Below are positions 27,414-35,890 of a stretch of DNA of 36,724 nt, piece after piece. The translations under genes were made by a program, and so were the position numbers. The notes beneath the pieces are model-generated. The model saw only the letters and a list, made by a program, of their open reading frames with translations, was not told the origin of the DNA and did no database searches. Positions within the stretch are counted from its first letter, which is position 1; the number at the start of each line of letters is the position of its first letter. Source of the DNA: Chromatiales bacterium (lineage in GTDB: Bacteria; Pseudomonadota; Gammaproteobacteria; UBA6429; Thiohalophilaceae); contig JALTJZ010000062.1 of assembly GCA_027076325.1 (NCBI GenBank), positions 1 to 36,724 on the forward strand. Direction: 5' to 3'.

Positions 27414-27872
27414 TTACACTATGATTAAGTTAGCTTTGTCGATATCATCAATATCAATTACAAATTCCAACTCGGTATCCAGTTCACTTATTGTAATATT
27501 GTTGCCTTCAACAGCAACAATATGGCCTTTCAATTTTCTTCGTTTCTCAACCATGCCATAAAAACGTACAAACACCGGCTGACCTGTAAATTGCTTATAA
27601 TGTTCAATTGTAAATAATGGTCGTTCTGTACCCGGTGACGAAACTTCTAAACTGTATTCTCCAGCAATGGGATCTTCTACATCCAGAATACCGCTCACCT
27701 GACCACTGACCAGCTGGCAGTCCTCCAGATTAATCCCCTTCTCTGAGTCAATAAAAACTCGTAAAACCGAATGCTTACCCTGGGCAATGTATTCAATCCC
27801 TAATAATTCATACCCCAGAGCAGAAACGGTTGGGGCGAGCATTTCGACCAATTGTTGCTGTATTCGCGCCAT
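27414..27872 (-). CDS. rimP: Ribosome maturation factor RimP
   Basis: 152 residues: L-G-Y-E-L-L-G-I-E-Y near the start, L-R-V-F-I-D-S-E-K-G-I, and Y-S-L-E-V-S-S-P-G-T-E-R-P-L, all hallmarks of RimP. It assists 30S maturation. First gene of the rimP-nusA-infB-rbfA-truB operon, 58 bases before nusA; a near-consensus promoter and a terminator-like hairpin lie upstream. Confidence 0.96.
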   Translation of the reverse strand: MARIQQQLVEMLAPTVSALGYELLGIEYIAQGKHSVLRVFIDSEKGINLEDCQLVSGQVSGILDVEDPIAGEYSLEVSSPGTERPLFTIEHYKQFTGQPVFVRFYGMVEKRRKLKGHIVAVEGNNITISELDTELEFVIDIDDIDKANLIIV

Positions 27873-27955
27873 AATGTTCCTGATTCACTCCCGTATAGGG
27901 GGGAGCATTTTTTCATCTAACATAACCCGCTTCCCAAAAACTTAATCTTAAGAAG

Positions 27956-27979
27956 CAAAAAGTGGGCTCGAAGCCCACT
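27956..27979 (-). terminator. Terminator-like hairpin upstream of rimP (attenuator or end of sugar locus)
   Basis: On the minus strand AGTGGGCT and AGCCCACT form an 8-bp stem with a 3-base TCG loop, then TTTT and G. It lies about 25 bases after the predicted transcription start of the rimP promoter and some 150 bases after the epimerase gene stop. It can therefore end transcripts from the sugar locus, or attenuate the nusA operon. Both roles are compatible. Confidence 0.75.
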
Positions 27980-28011
27980 CTTTAAATTCAATTTACCTTT
28001 AAAACGCGCTA

Positions 28012-28040
28012 ATTATACCATCATAAAAGCTTATAACCAA
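28012..28040 (-). promoter_or_regulatory. Promoter of the rimP-nusA-infB operon
   Basis: On the minus strand -35 TTGGTT (28035-28040), a 17-base spacer and a perfect -10 TATAAT (28012-28017) lie about 140 bases before rimP. The predicted start is near 28005, upstream of the hairpin. Confidence 0.65.
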
Positions 28041-28131
28041 TAAATTTGCAATGTTTTTGCTATTTTGCAGTAAAAATCTTATTTTTTAAGTTCAGATTCA
28101 GACTGCAGTGGTATTTTTCTGTCTGGCGTAT

Positions 28132-29073
28132 TTAAAAATCCAGCACAATATTCGAGTACCGCTTATCGCAAAATGTTTCCTGAATTGCCTCAGAAAAAGG
28201 TGTGGCTGTGATCTCAAAGATTTCATCCCAGGGAATTAATTCAAACTCGTCTTTTGCCGTTAAGGCTTTCAGTTGAGATGTTGTAAAGGGTGGATCACTT
28301 GAAAAAACACCATAGGTTGCAATTAGCAACCAGAATAATGAATATGGAATTTTAACTATCCAGGTCTTTAAATTCTGGGCTTTTTTTATTTCACGGATAA
28401 TATCAATATAGTCAACCTGTTCCTTGCCCGAAATATTATAAATATTTCCGTTCGGTTGACGCTGTAGGCAATTTTCAATAATTCTACAAAAATCAGCAAC
28501 ATACAGTGGCTGGCGCATGTATCGGCCATGGCCAGGAATTGGAAAAACAGGTATCCGCTTCATAAATCGGGAAAGCCACCCCAGATGTTTTCGATCAAAC
28601 CAGCCAAACATCAGGGTGGGACGCAAAACACAATGCGCAATGCCGGAGGCCTTGACCATATCTTCCTGTTTCTTTTTTGTTTCGGTATAGTCATCGTCTG
28701 CAACCGACTCAACCACCGACGAGCTGATATGCACAATATAAGGTATGTCATATTTTTTGGCCGTATCCAGAACCATCCGGGTTGAATTTATATTATTGGC
28801 AATAAAAGGGACTGACGACTTAGCGCCAATTTGCGCCTGCAGCATAACAATGGCGGTGGCTCCTTCCATATGTCGTTGCCATGAACCTTCATTAACAAGA
28901 TCTTCTTCAATACAGGTAACATCCGGATGTAGCTGTTTTAGAATTTTTAAATTAGCAGGGTGTTTATCAATAACCACCAGATTATTATAGCCTTGCTTTT
29001 TCAGCTGTACGACCAGGTTCTGCCCAACCAGCCCGGCGCCACCAGGCAAGATAATTTTATTATTTTTATTCAT
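28132..29073 (-). CDS. NAD-dependent epimerase/dehydratase family protein
   Basis: 313 residues with an extended SDR fold: nucleotide motif G-G-A-G-L-V-G (11-17), Ser117-119 in H-I-S-S-S, and catalytic Y129-T-E-T-K133. The substrate is unknown; sugar-nucleotide reductase or epimerase is the general role of the family. A hydrophobic stretch (about 245-257) could anchor it to the membrane. It is the last gene of the sugar locus, 35 bases after the DprE2-like gene, so it may act on the same polyprenyl-linked sugar or on the WbpM product. Confidence 0.8.
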   Translation of the reverse strand: MNKNNKIILPGGAGLVGQNLVVQLKKQGYNNLVVIDKHPANLKILKQLHPDVTCIEEDLVNEGSWQRHMEGATAIVMLQAQIGAKSSVPFIANNINSTRMVLDTAKKYDIPYIVHISSSVVESVADDDYTETKKKQEDMVKASGIAHCVLRPTLMFGWFDRKHLGWLSRFMKRIPVFPIPGHGRYMRQPLYVADFCRIIENCLQRQPNGNIYNISGKEQVDYIDIIREIKKAQNLKTWIVKIPYSLFWLLIATYGVFSSDPPFTTSQLKALTAKDEFELIPWDEIFEITATPFSEAIQETFCDKRYSNIVLDF

Positions 29074-29108
29074 TACGTATGTTGCTCTTCAACTTCGAAA
29101 TACTATTT

Positions 29109-29846
29109 CTAAAAATTTAACTTTCGGAAAATAAAAACAGGAATCATTTGTATAATGGCCATAATTAAAAACCAGAATGGAGGTACATAAACAACACTTT
29201 TCTTTTTATTAATCGCTTTAACAATGTAGCCTGCCACGACATCGGTTGAAACCCACAATGCACCTTTCTTTAAATGTGCCGTCATAGGTGAATCAACAAA
29301 ACCCGGCTTAATTGTTAAAACCTGAATACCGTACTCATACAACTGGTAACGTAGCCCTTCCAGAAATGTCGTTAAGCCAGCTTTGGCTGAGCCATAAATA
29401 TAATTGCTTTTTCGGCCACGGTCACCGGCAACAGATGAAACAACCGCGATAGTACCGGCATTTTGCTTTCGCATAAGCTGGCTAAAAAGAACCAGTAAAG
29501 ATACAACACTCGTATAATTGGACTTAACCTGTTCAAGTGCTTTATCTACATTGATTTCACATTCCTGCTGTGGGTGCATCAACCCATAACAAATAAATAA
29601 GGTATCAATAACTCCAGCTTTATTCGCAATGTCATAAACAATAGCTGTGTGTTGTTGCAATTCATTAAAATCCAGCTGATAGCAAACAACCTCGCCGCAA
29701 CCGCGTGATTTCAAATCACTTGCAACGATATTTAACTTTTCTATATCACGGGCAACAAGATGAAAACACACATCATCGGCCAGTATTTTTTTTGCAACCG
29801 CCTGAGATATGCCGGATGTTGCCCCCATAATAACGATATTTTTCAT
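29109..29846 (-). CDS. Short-chain dehydrogenase, DprE2-like
   Basis: 245 residues of classical SDR fold: cofactor motif G8-A-T-S-G-I-S14, catalytic S138, Y151-x3-K155 (Y-G-S-A-K), and P-G-F-V-D-S. The C-terminal end is hydrophobic (about 224-242), as in DprE2, which works at the membrane. In mycobacteria DprE2 reduces the keto intermediate made by DprE1 to decaprenylphosphoryl-D-arabinose. Adjacency to the DprE1-like oxidase (7 bases) and the UbiA-type enzyme supports that role here; the SDR family alone would not. Confidence 0.82.
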   Translation of the reverse strand: MKNIVIMGATSGISQAVAKKILADDVCFHLVARDIEKLNIVASDLKSRGCGEVVCYQLDFNELQQHTAIVYDIANKAGVIDTLFICYGLMHPQQECEINVDKALEQVKSNYTSVVSLLVLFSQLMRKQNAGTIAVVSSVAGDRGRKSNYIYGSAKAGLTTFLEGLRYQLYEYGIQVLTIKPGFVDSPMTAHLKKGALWVSTDVVAGYIVKAINKKKSVVYVPPFWFLIMAIIQMIPVFIFRKLNF

Positions 29847-29853
29847 AGTATTA

Positions 29854-31209
29854 TCATTCTTGTTGCTGCATTACTCTTCGCCAGAAACTTGAAGAAAAAG
29901 CAGGGTCGATATAGTTTTTGAACAATTCCAAATCAGGAAATGATGACACAAACATTTCAGCAGACATTCTGGCATCTTTTGCCGGATAAATAGCACCCTT
30001 TGCCGATTGAATCAGCTCATCCAGATCAGTCAAAAATGCTAATGTGCGTTTACCTTTATTTGGAAAATCCAGAGCCAGTGTGTACCCCTCTCGTGGAAAA
30101 GACATCATACCAACTGATGGTATATTTCCAAACCGCTTTAAAACCGATAAAAACGAAGCCATGCCTTTGTCAGAAACCCGCTTTAAAATTTCAGTAATCA
30201 CCTCTTTGCCATTTTCAAGTGGTATAACGCATTGATGTTGAAAAAACCCACGTTTACCATACATCCTATTCCAGTTTTTTATATTATCAAGCGGATAAAA
30301 AAATGGCGAGTAATGTGATAATGTTTGCCCAACTGAATCCTTATGGCCATTAAAATAAAACCGATTAAAGGCTTTAATAGCAAACGTATTTAAAACAAAA
30401 CCAGGAAAATTGATGGGTAAATTCAAACTTCGTTGCTTTTTCCTTATCTCTGTGTATGCAACCGGATGTTCTGTTGCATGATCACCTGAAAAATACAGAC
30501 CTCGACCTAAATGGCGTAAACGTGCTGTCGTATCTATCCATGCAACAGAATATTCATGGCGTTCAAAGTATTGTCTATCTAATTCAAAAAATGCATTAAT
30601 AGATGAGAATGGCTGCGTTGATGTTGAAACATATGAATTTACAATTTTTTTTAATCTGAATTCAACCCATGTAACCAAACCGGTTAAACCTAAACCACCA
30701 ATAGTTGCATTAAAAAACTGCTTATTTTCATTTTCGCAGGTACATAACAGTGCCTGTCCATCTGAACGTTGTAACTCAAAAGCAGTAACATGGTTACCAA
30801 AACTACCTACAGCATGATGGTTTTTACCATGCACATCATTTGCAAGTGCGCCTGCAACGGTAACAAAGCGTGTTCCGGGCGTAACCGGCAAAAACCAGCC
30901 TCTGGGAACAATGACTGACAGTAAGTCATCAAATGTCACCCCTGCCTCACAACGAATAATCCCTTTATCACCATCAAAATCAAGAATATGATTAAGCTGA
31001 GAAGAATGGATGATGATACCATTTTTATTTAAACAACTGTCACCGTAACTTCGTCCCATTCCATATGCAAGATAAGGTGCATCTGAAAAATCAATTTTTG
31101 AACTTGACCATGGATAACGTATAACATCTTTTGGCTGATGTGATGGGTAATTTCCCCATGAAGGGAAATTAAAATGAGTGGATAAATCTGATGTATTACC
31201 GGAAGCCAT
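29854..31209 (-). CDS. FAD-dependent oxidase, DprE1-like
   Basis: 451 residues. FAD-binding (PCMH-type) domain with Y-G-M-G-R-S-Y-G-D-S (49-58), P-G-T-R-F-V-T-V-A-G and H-G-K-N-H-H-A-V-G-S-F-G-N-H-V (127-141), nearly as in Mycobacterium tuberculosis DprE1. The C-terminal substrate domain keeps Y408 and K411 in I-Y-P-A-K-D, equivalent to Tyr415 and Lys418. DprE1 oxidises polyprenylphosphoryl-ribose at C2, first half of the epimerisation to arabinose. The residue matching Cys387, which benzothiazinone drugs modify, is Ala379 (by-eye alignment). The gene starts 8 bases after the UbiA-type gene. Confidence 0.9.
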   Translation of the reverse strand: MASGNTSDLSTHFNFPSWGNYPSHQPKDVIRYPWSSSKIDFSDAPYLAYGMGRSYGDSCLNKNGIIIHSSQLNHILDFDGDKGIIRCEAGVTFDDLLSVIVPRGWFLPVTPGTRFVTVAGALANDVHGKNHHAVGSFGNHVTAFELQRSDGQALLCTCENENKQFFNATIGGLGLTGLVTWVEFRLKKIVNSYVSTSTQPFSSINAFFELDRQYFERHEYSVAWIDTTARLRHLGRGLYFSGDHATEHPVAYTEIRKKQRSLNLPINFPGFVLNTFAIKAFNRFYFNGHKDSVGQTLSHYSPFFYPLDNIKNWNRMYGKRGFFQHQCVIPLENGKEVITEILKRVSDKGMASFLSVLKRFGNIPSVGMMSFPREGYTLALDFPNKGKRTLAFLTDLDELIQSAKGAIYPAKDARMSAEMFVSSFPDLELFKNYIDPAFSSSFWRRVMQQQE

Positions 31210-31217
31210 AAAGTAAG

Positions 31218-32090
31218 CTATATCGCAAATAATACGCTAATCAGGCAAACAATCACAACAATATAACTTGCCTTATCTTTCAACGCAAACAAAACAGGAT
31301 CTTCATGTAACAGCCCCCGATTTGCGATAAGCCAGATACGGCTTAACCAGTATAACATTGCTGGTATCACTAACCAGAGCCAGGCTGGCGTTGAATATTT
31401 GGCCGCCACTAACGGATCGTGTATATAAAGTGCAATCACTAAAATAGCGATATAACTGGAAACGATACCCATTTTAGATATTAAATCAGCGTCCCCAACC
31501 ACATAACCACGCCGTGTCATTTTTTTCTCGTTTCGCTCATCCATATTTTTTAATTCAATAAATCGCTTTAACATTGCGAGACTGATAAATATAAATAACG
31601 AGAACACCAGCAACCAGAAAGACATATCTACATCAATGGCATAAATACCCGCAATAATGCGTAAGGTATATAAACCACCTAATATAAGAACATCAATAAT
31701 AGCCAGCTCTTTTAAACCAAAAGAGTAAGCAAAGGTAAGAATAAAATAGGCCAGAAACACCAGAACAAATTCCTGATTAATTTGCAATGAAACAACCAGT
31801 GCAATAATAAATAAAACCAGGGCGGCTATCTTTGCAGCTAACGGAGACAACATACCAGCAGCAATTGGCCTGAACTTTTTTATAGGATGTTTTCTATCAG
31901 ACTCGACATCACATAGATCGTTAATAATATAAACGCTTGATGCACACAGGCTGAATGCAACAAAAGCAATTAAGGAAGTTAAAAGCAGTTCAGAATCTGT
32001 ATACGTATGTGACAACAATAGTGGAACAAAAATCAGTGTATTTTTCACCCACTGATAAATTCTCATTTCTTTAATTATAGCAGCAATCAT
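31218..32090 (-). CDS. UbiA-family prenyltransferase, polyprenyl-phosphate phosphoribosyltransferase-like
   Basis: 290 residues with about nine membrane helices. The Asp-rich site is N57-D58-x2-D61-x3-D65, followed by R-K-H-P-I-K-K-F-R-P-I-A-A-G, very close to mycobacterial UbiA (Rv3806c type), which adds 5-phosphoribose from PRPP to decaprenyl phosphate. Ubiquinone- and haem-type UbiA proteins lack this run. The lipid is most likely a polyprenyl phosphate of about C55 in this organism. Next to DprE1- and DprE2-like genes it provides the substrate for them. Confidence 0.88.
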   Translation of the reverse strand: MIAAIIKEMRIYQWVKNTLIFVPLLLSHTYTDSELLLTSLIAFVAFSLCASSVYIINDLCDVESDRKHPIKKFRPIAAGMLSPLAAKIAALVLFIIALVVSLQINQEFVLVFLAYFILTFAYSFGLKELAIIDVLILGGLYTLRIIAGIYAIDVDMSFWLLVFSLFIFISLAMLKRFIELKNMDERNEKKMTRRGYVVGDADLISKMGIVSSYIAILVIALYIHDPLVAAKYSTPAWLWLVIPAMLYWLSRIWLIANRGLLHEDPVLFALKDKASYIVVIVCLISVLFAI

Positions 32091-32143
32091 TGTTTCATCT
32101 TATATAATTGAAATTTAATATCGAATAATGAGGAAGAAATATT

Positions 32144-34138
32144 TTAAGGTTTAAGCTTTACTACTTTATCATTGCGTGGCGCCAGTTGAGAATTTTCTAA
32201 ATTATGCTCATTCTTAAACCATAAGGTATCCATTATTTCTTTGCTTGGCGTGTACTCTAAAACAACTTGTGTCAGCAACCGTACTATTAATTCACAATTA
32301 TAGTGACTACAGGCCTTATCTAACTTTGCCATATAATCTTTAATATCATCAAATGAAACACTGTCTTCCTCTGCACGTTGAATTCGAGGATGAGACGTAT
32401 TTGCAACATTATTGCCTATTAACAACTCTTCATATAATTTTTCACCCGGTCGTAAGCCGGTAAATTTTATTTCGATATCGGCATCACTGTTTTGCTCATC
32501 CCTAACCTCTAGCCCCATCAACCGAATCATGCGATAAGCTAAGTCCAGTATTTTTACGGGCTCACCCATATCTAAAACAAAAACATCCCCGCCCTGCCCT
32601 AATGAACTGGCCTGAATCACAAGTTGAGCAGCTTCAGGAATAGTCATAAAATAGCGAATAATATCCGGGTGGGTCACAGTAACAGGCCCGCCCGATAAAA
32701 TCTGCTCACGAAACAATGGAACGACTGAACCAGAAGAACCTAGCACATTACCAAAGCGCACCATGCAAAAACATGTATTAACATTACTGATTTTTGAATA
32801 TGCCTGTAAAATCAACTCGGCAAAACGCTTGGATGCTCCCATTAAGTTTGTTGGGCGCACTGCTTTATCGGTTGAAATAAGAATAAAAGTTTCAACATTG
32901 TTTTCAAGTGCTGCTTCAGCAGCATAGCTGGTTCCAAAAATATTATTCCGTACACCTTCTATAATATTATGTTCGACTAACGGCACATGCTTATAGGCCG
33001 CCGCGTGATAAATAGTCTTCACTTTACAGGCTTTAATTGTTTGTGATAAACGGAATTTATTCTGAACTGAACCCAGTACTGAAATTAATTTTATAGAGGA
33101 TTTCTGTTCATCCAGCCTGGTTAGTAGCTCTTTCTCTATTTGATACAAGGCATATTCCGACTGCTCCAGCAAAACCAGAGTATTTGGATTTGACTTTATT
33201 ATTTGCCGACACAGTTCCGAACCAATTGAGCCTCCAGCACCTGTAACCATCACGACTTTATTTTCAATACAGGCCTTCAGCAAACTTTCATCCGGAGGAA
33301 CCGAGTCACGACCTAGCAAGTCCAGAACGTCCACATCCTGAATTTCTTCAACACTTGATTTACCAGAAACCAGATCTTCCATACCCGGTACAGTACGAAC
33401 CCGTACTCCAAATTTATCTAGCGACTGTAACAGTTTTCGGCGTGCTGATTTTCGAATCGATGGCATCGCCAGTAGAATCTGCTTCACATTATACTTATCA
33501 ATCAGTAACTGCAGTTTATCTTTATTAAATACTTTTATCCCGTGAATCAAGTTACCCTGAACAGTTTTATCATCATCGATAAATGCAACCACTTTCGAAT
33601 CATTCGCATTAACCAACGCCGTTGCCAATTGCACCCCTGCCGAACCGGCACCATATATAATCACCGCTTCTTTTGGAGCATGTAACCTTATAATCGCCAT
33701 GAGATAAGCTCGCATCAGCACACGGCTCCCTCCCATCAGCAAAACACCAAAGCTAAAATAGATAATAAAAACGGAGCGAGGAAAGCCTTGTGTTTGAGTA
33801 AAGAATACCAGAGCAGATAAAAGTAACGTTGAAACTGCCATTCCCTTAACCAGAGCCCAGCCAACCTGTATTCCCATATAACGCAGCATTGAACGATACA
33901 GGCCAAACGTATAAAACACAGGAATACTGATAAGCGGTGCAGCAATAACTATCCACCAGAAATCAGGCATTCTGGGGATAACTTCACCCAAACGCAATGC
34001 AAAGGCAGCCCACAGAGAGAATGGAATAATGCACAGGTCGACCAGAATTAAAATAATACGTTTAACCAACCTTGATGTTGTGTGTACATCAAATGCATTA
34101 TGTACCAGATCCATGTATTTTTTATATTTGTATTCCAT
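32144..34138 (-). CDS. Membrane nucleotide-sugar 4,6-dehydratase, WbpM/CapD-like
   Basis: 664 residues. Four N-terminal membrane helices (about 28-145) precede a first Rossmann fold (G163-A-G-S-A-G168) and a second, catalytic one (T299-G-A-G-G-S-I-G306). The active site is S422-x10-M433-x3-K437, the S-M-K triad of WbpM rather than the usual S-Y-K. WbpM converts UDP-GlcNAc to UDP-4-keto-6-deoxy-hexose for QuiNAc or FucNAc synthesis. Located between the initiating transferase and the UbiA-type gene in the sugar locus. The C-terminus (R-P-G-E-K-L-Y-E-E) is conserved. Confidence 0.92.
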   Translation of the reverse strand: MEYKYKKYMDLVHNAFDVHTTSRLVKRIILILVDLCIIPFSLWAAFALRLGEVIPRMPDFWWIVIAAPLISIPVFYTFGLYRSMLRYMGIQVGWALVKGMAVSTLLLSALVFFTQTQGFPRSVFIIYFSFGVLLMGGSRVLMRAYLMAIIRLHAPKEAVIIYGAGSAGVQLATALVNANDSKVVAFIDDDKTVQGNLIHGIKVFNKDKLQLLIDKYNVKQILLAMPSIRKSARRKLLQSLDKFGVRVRTVPGMEDLVSGKSSVEEIQDVDVLDLLGRDSVPPDESLLKACIENKVVMVTGAGGSIGSELCRQIIKSNPNTLVLLEQSEYALYQIEKELLTRLDEQKSSIKLISVLGSVQNKFRLSQTIKACKVKTIYHAAAYKHVPLVEHNIIEGVRNNIFGTSYAAEAALENNVETFILISTDKAVRPTNLMGASKRFAELILQAYSKISNVNTCFCMVRFGNVLGSSGSVVPLFREQILSGGPVTVTHPDIIRYFMTIPEAAQLVIQASSLGQGGDVFVLDMGEPVKILDLAYRMIRLMGLEVRDEQNSDADIEIKFTGLRPGEKLYEELLIGNNVANTSHPRIQRAEEDSVSFDDIKDYMAKLDKACSHYNCELIVRLLTQVVLEYTPSKEIMDTLWFKNEHNLENSQLAPRNDKVVKLKP

Positions 34139-34168
34139 ACTGTTAATTATTCCTAAGTTTTATTTTGT

Positions 34169-35233
34169 CTATTTATTTCTGGTGTCATTGCTGGTCTTTA
34201 TGTCAATATAGACCAATACCATAATAGATAACACCAAAAATAAGCTAACAGTTACCCACTCCACCGTACTATTCTTATTTCCCAACAGGAAAATACCAAC
34301 CACAGAGCAAGCCAACATCCAGAGGTACTCCAATATCAGTGTTTTCTTATGCCCCAGTCCTAAAAGTACCAGTCGCTGGTAATAATGTGAACGATGCGCT
34401 TGCCAGACCTTTTCCTTTTTGAATGCCCGTTTGCAAAGTGTTACCGATGCATCCAGAAAAAAAGGCATAAAGACAATAATGCCCAGCCAAAAAGGGAAAA
34501 TCCTGTTCACATCGGCCCATAAAATAAATAAAGCAACTAATATACCAAATAACGTTGAGCCGACATCACCTAAAAATATTTTTGCTGGCGGAAAATTAAA
34601 AAGAATAAACCCAAAGGTTGCAGCCACAACAACCAGGTTTAAAATTGCAAAACCGGGCTCTCCCTGTATTACCGAAAGAATGGCAAACGTACCAAAGCCT
34701 GTTATCGCCATCCCACTGGCAAAACCATCCATTCCATCCATAAAATTATATAAGTTAATCACCCATACTATAAAAAGAACCGTAATAGCACTTGCAACAA
34801 AATAATTTAAAGGAATAACCAGCCCAGGCAAGTTTAATACTTCCAGATTAAGCCCTTTCGACACAAATACACTGGCGATCACTATTTGCAGAAAAAATCT
34901 CAGCAACGCCGAAATAGAATAGACATCATCAACAAAGGCAATCACTAAAATAATCAGACCATAAGGAAGAATGGATAGTAATCCAATATTCATTTCACCA
35001 TAAAGAATGAAAAAACCAACAGAGAGCGCAATTAAAACAGCCAGACCACCGGTTCGAGGTTTTGGGGTATCATGTAATGAGCGTTGATTAGGAATATCCA
35101 TAATTCCGAGTTTGTCACTTGCCTTTATAAAAAAACATGTCAGTAAAAAAGACAATACACTGACTACCAGAAAAATAAAGACGAGAAAGGTAATTCCAAT
35201 ATGCAGATTATCAGCCTGGGTAAAAATATTAAT
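34169..35233 (-). CDS. Polyprenyl-phosphate sugar-1-phosphate transferase, WbpL/WecA family
   Basis: 354 residues if begun at ATT 35233; the only standard in-frame start, TTG 35155, gives 328 and leaves half of the first membrane helix. Motifs of the family: R-T-G-G-L-A-V, A-F-V-D-D-V, N-L-Y-N-F-M-D-G-M-D-G, I-F-L-G-D-V-G-S-T and H-R-S-H-Y-Y-Q-R. About ten membrane helices. It loads the first sugar phosphate (FucNAc, QuiNAc or GlcNAc type) on undecaprenyl phosphate. ATT has CAGGA seven bases upstream and lies 23 bases after the RfaH-like stop. Partners: the WbpM-like dehydratase next to it. Confidence 0.88.
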   Translation of the reverse strand: MNIFTQADNLHIGITFLVFIFLVVSVLSFLLTCFFIKASDKLGIMDIPNQRSLHDTPKPRTGGLAVLIALSVGFFILYGEMNIGLLSILPYGLIILVIAFVDDVYSISALLRFFLQIVIASVFVSKGLNLEVLNLPGLVIPLNYFVASAITVLFIVWVINLYNFMDGMDGFASGMAITGFGTFAILSVIQGEPGFAILNLVVVAATFGFILFNFPPAKIFLGDVGSTLFGILVALFILWADVNRIFPFWLGIIVFMPFFLDASVTLCKRAFKKEKVWQAHRSHYYQRLVLLGLGHKKTLILEYLWMLACSVVGIFLLGNKNSTVEWVTVSLFLVLSIMVLVYIDIKTSNDTRNK

Positions 35234-35256
35234 GCTTTTATCCTGAAATTTTAATA

Positions 35257-35781
35257 CTAAGTAAGAAGCTCAAGTGCATCCGCTTCAATTTTCACTGCCG
35301 TTTGATTACCCATCACATTTAACAGAACGATAACACGTTCCTCTCCTGAACGTGCTTTAAAAAGACCTTCATAACCGGCCAATGCTCCATCTGTAATACG
35401 AACACTATCACCCGATTTAAAGTTAAAATCTTCATCATGCAAACCAGTTTCAGGATTTTCATTTGACATCAGCAAGGATATTAACGAGTCAGACACAACC
35501 GTTGGATACTGAGCAAAACGAACAATATTTGCCACTCCCGGTGTTGAACGAATAGGAGACCAGTTATCCGTTGTTGTGTTCAGTGAAATAAACAGGTAAC
35601 GCGGAAAAAAAGCTTCAATAGAGGTTATGCGCTTTCCATTACGTTTACGCGTCTTTTGAATAAGTGGTAAATATGTCATATACCCCTGACTCTGCAAATT
35701 CTCCTGAGCCAGCTTTTCCTGTCGTGGCTTTGTATAGAGCAAATACCACGATTTGTTTGAAGTTTGGTCAGTATATTTCAT
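35257..35781 (-). CDS. RfaH/NusG-like transcription elongation factor
   Basis: 174 residues: an N-terminal NGN domain (W-Y-L-L-Y-T-K-P-R-Q-E-K-L-A near 12-25, P-R-Y-L-F-I near 60) and a C-terminal KOW domain (D-G-A-L-A-G-Y-E-G-L near 131). RfaH-type proteins let RNA polymerase read through long surface-polysaccharide operons after loading at an ops element. Its position as the second gene of the sugar locus fits a local antiterminator. I searched the upstream region for GGTAGC-type ops sequence on the minus strand and found none. Confidence 0.88.
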   Translation of the reverse strand: MKYTDQTSNKSWYLLYTKPRQEKLAQENLQSQGYMTYLPLIQKTRKRNGKRITSIEAFFPRYLFISLNTTTDNWSPIRSTPGVANIVRFAQYPTVVSDSLISLLMSNENPETGLHDEDFNFKSGDSVRITDGALAGYEGLFKARSGEERVIVLLNVMGNQTAVKIEADALELLT

Positions 35782-35890
35782 TATTATTATCCAACAAGCT
35801 CACGCGCGCATCTGGTGCAATAAACCTTAATAAATTCAATCACTCATACCAGAATTTATACTCTAATCTTAGCATATAGACAAGTATTCA

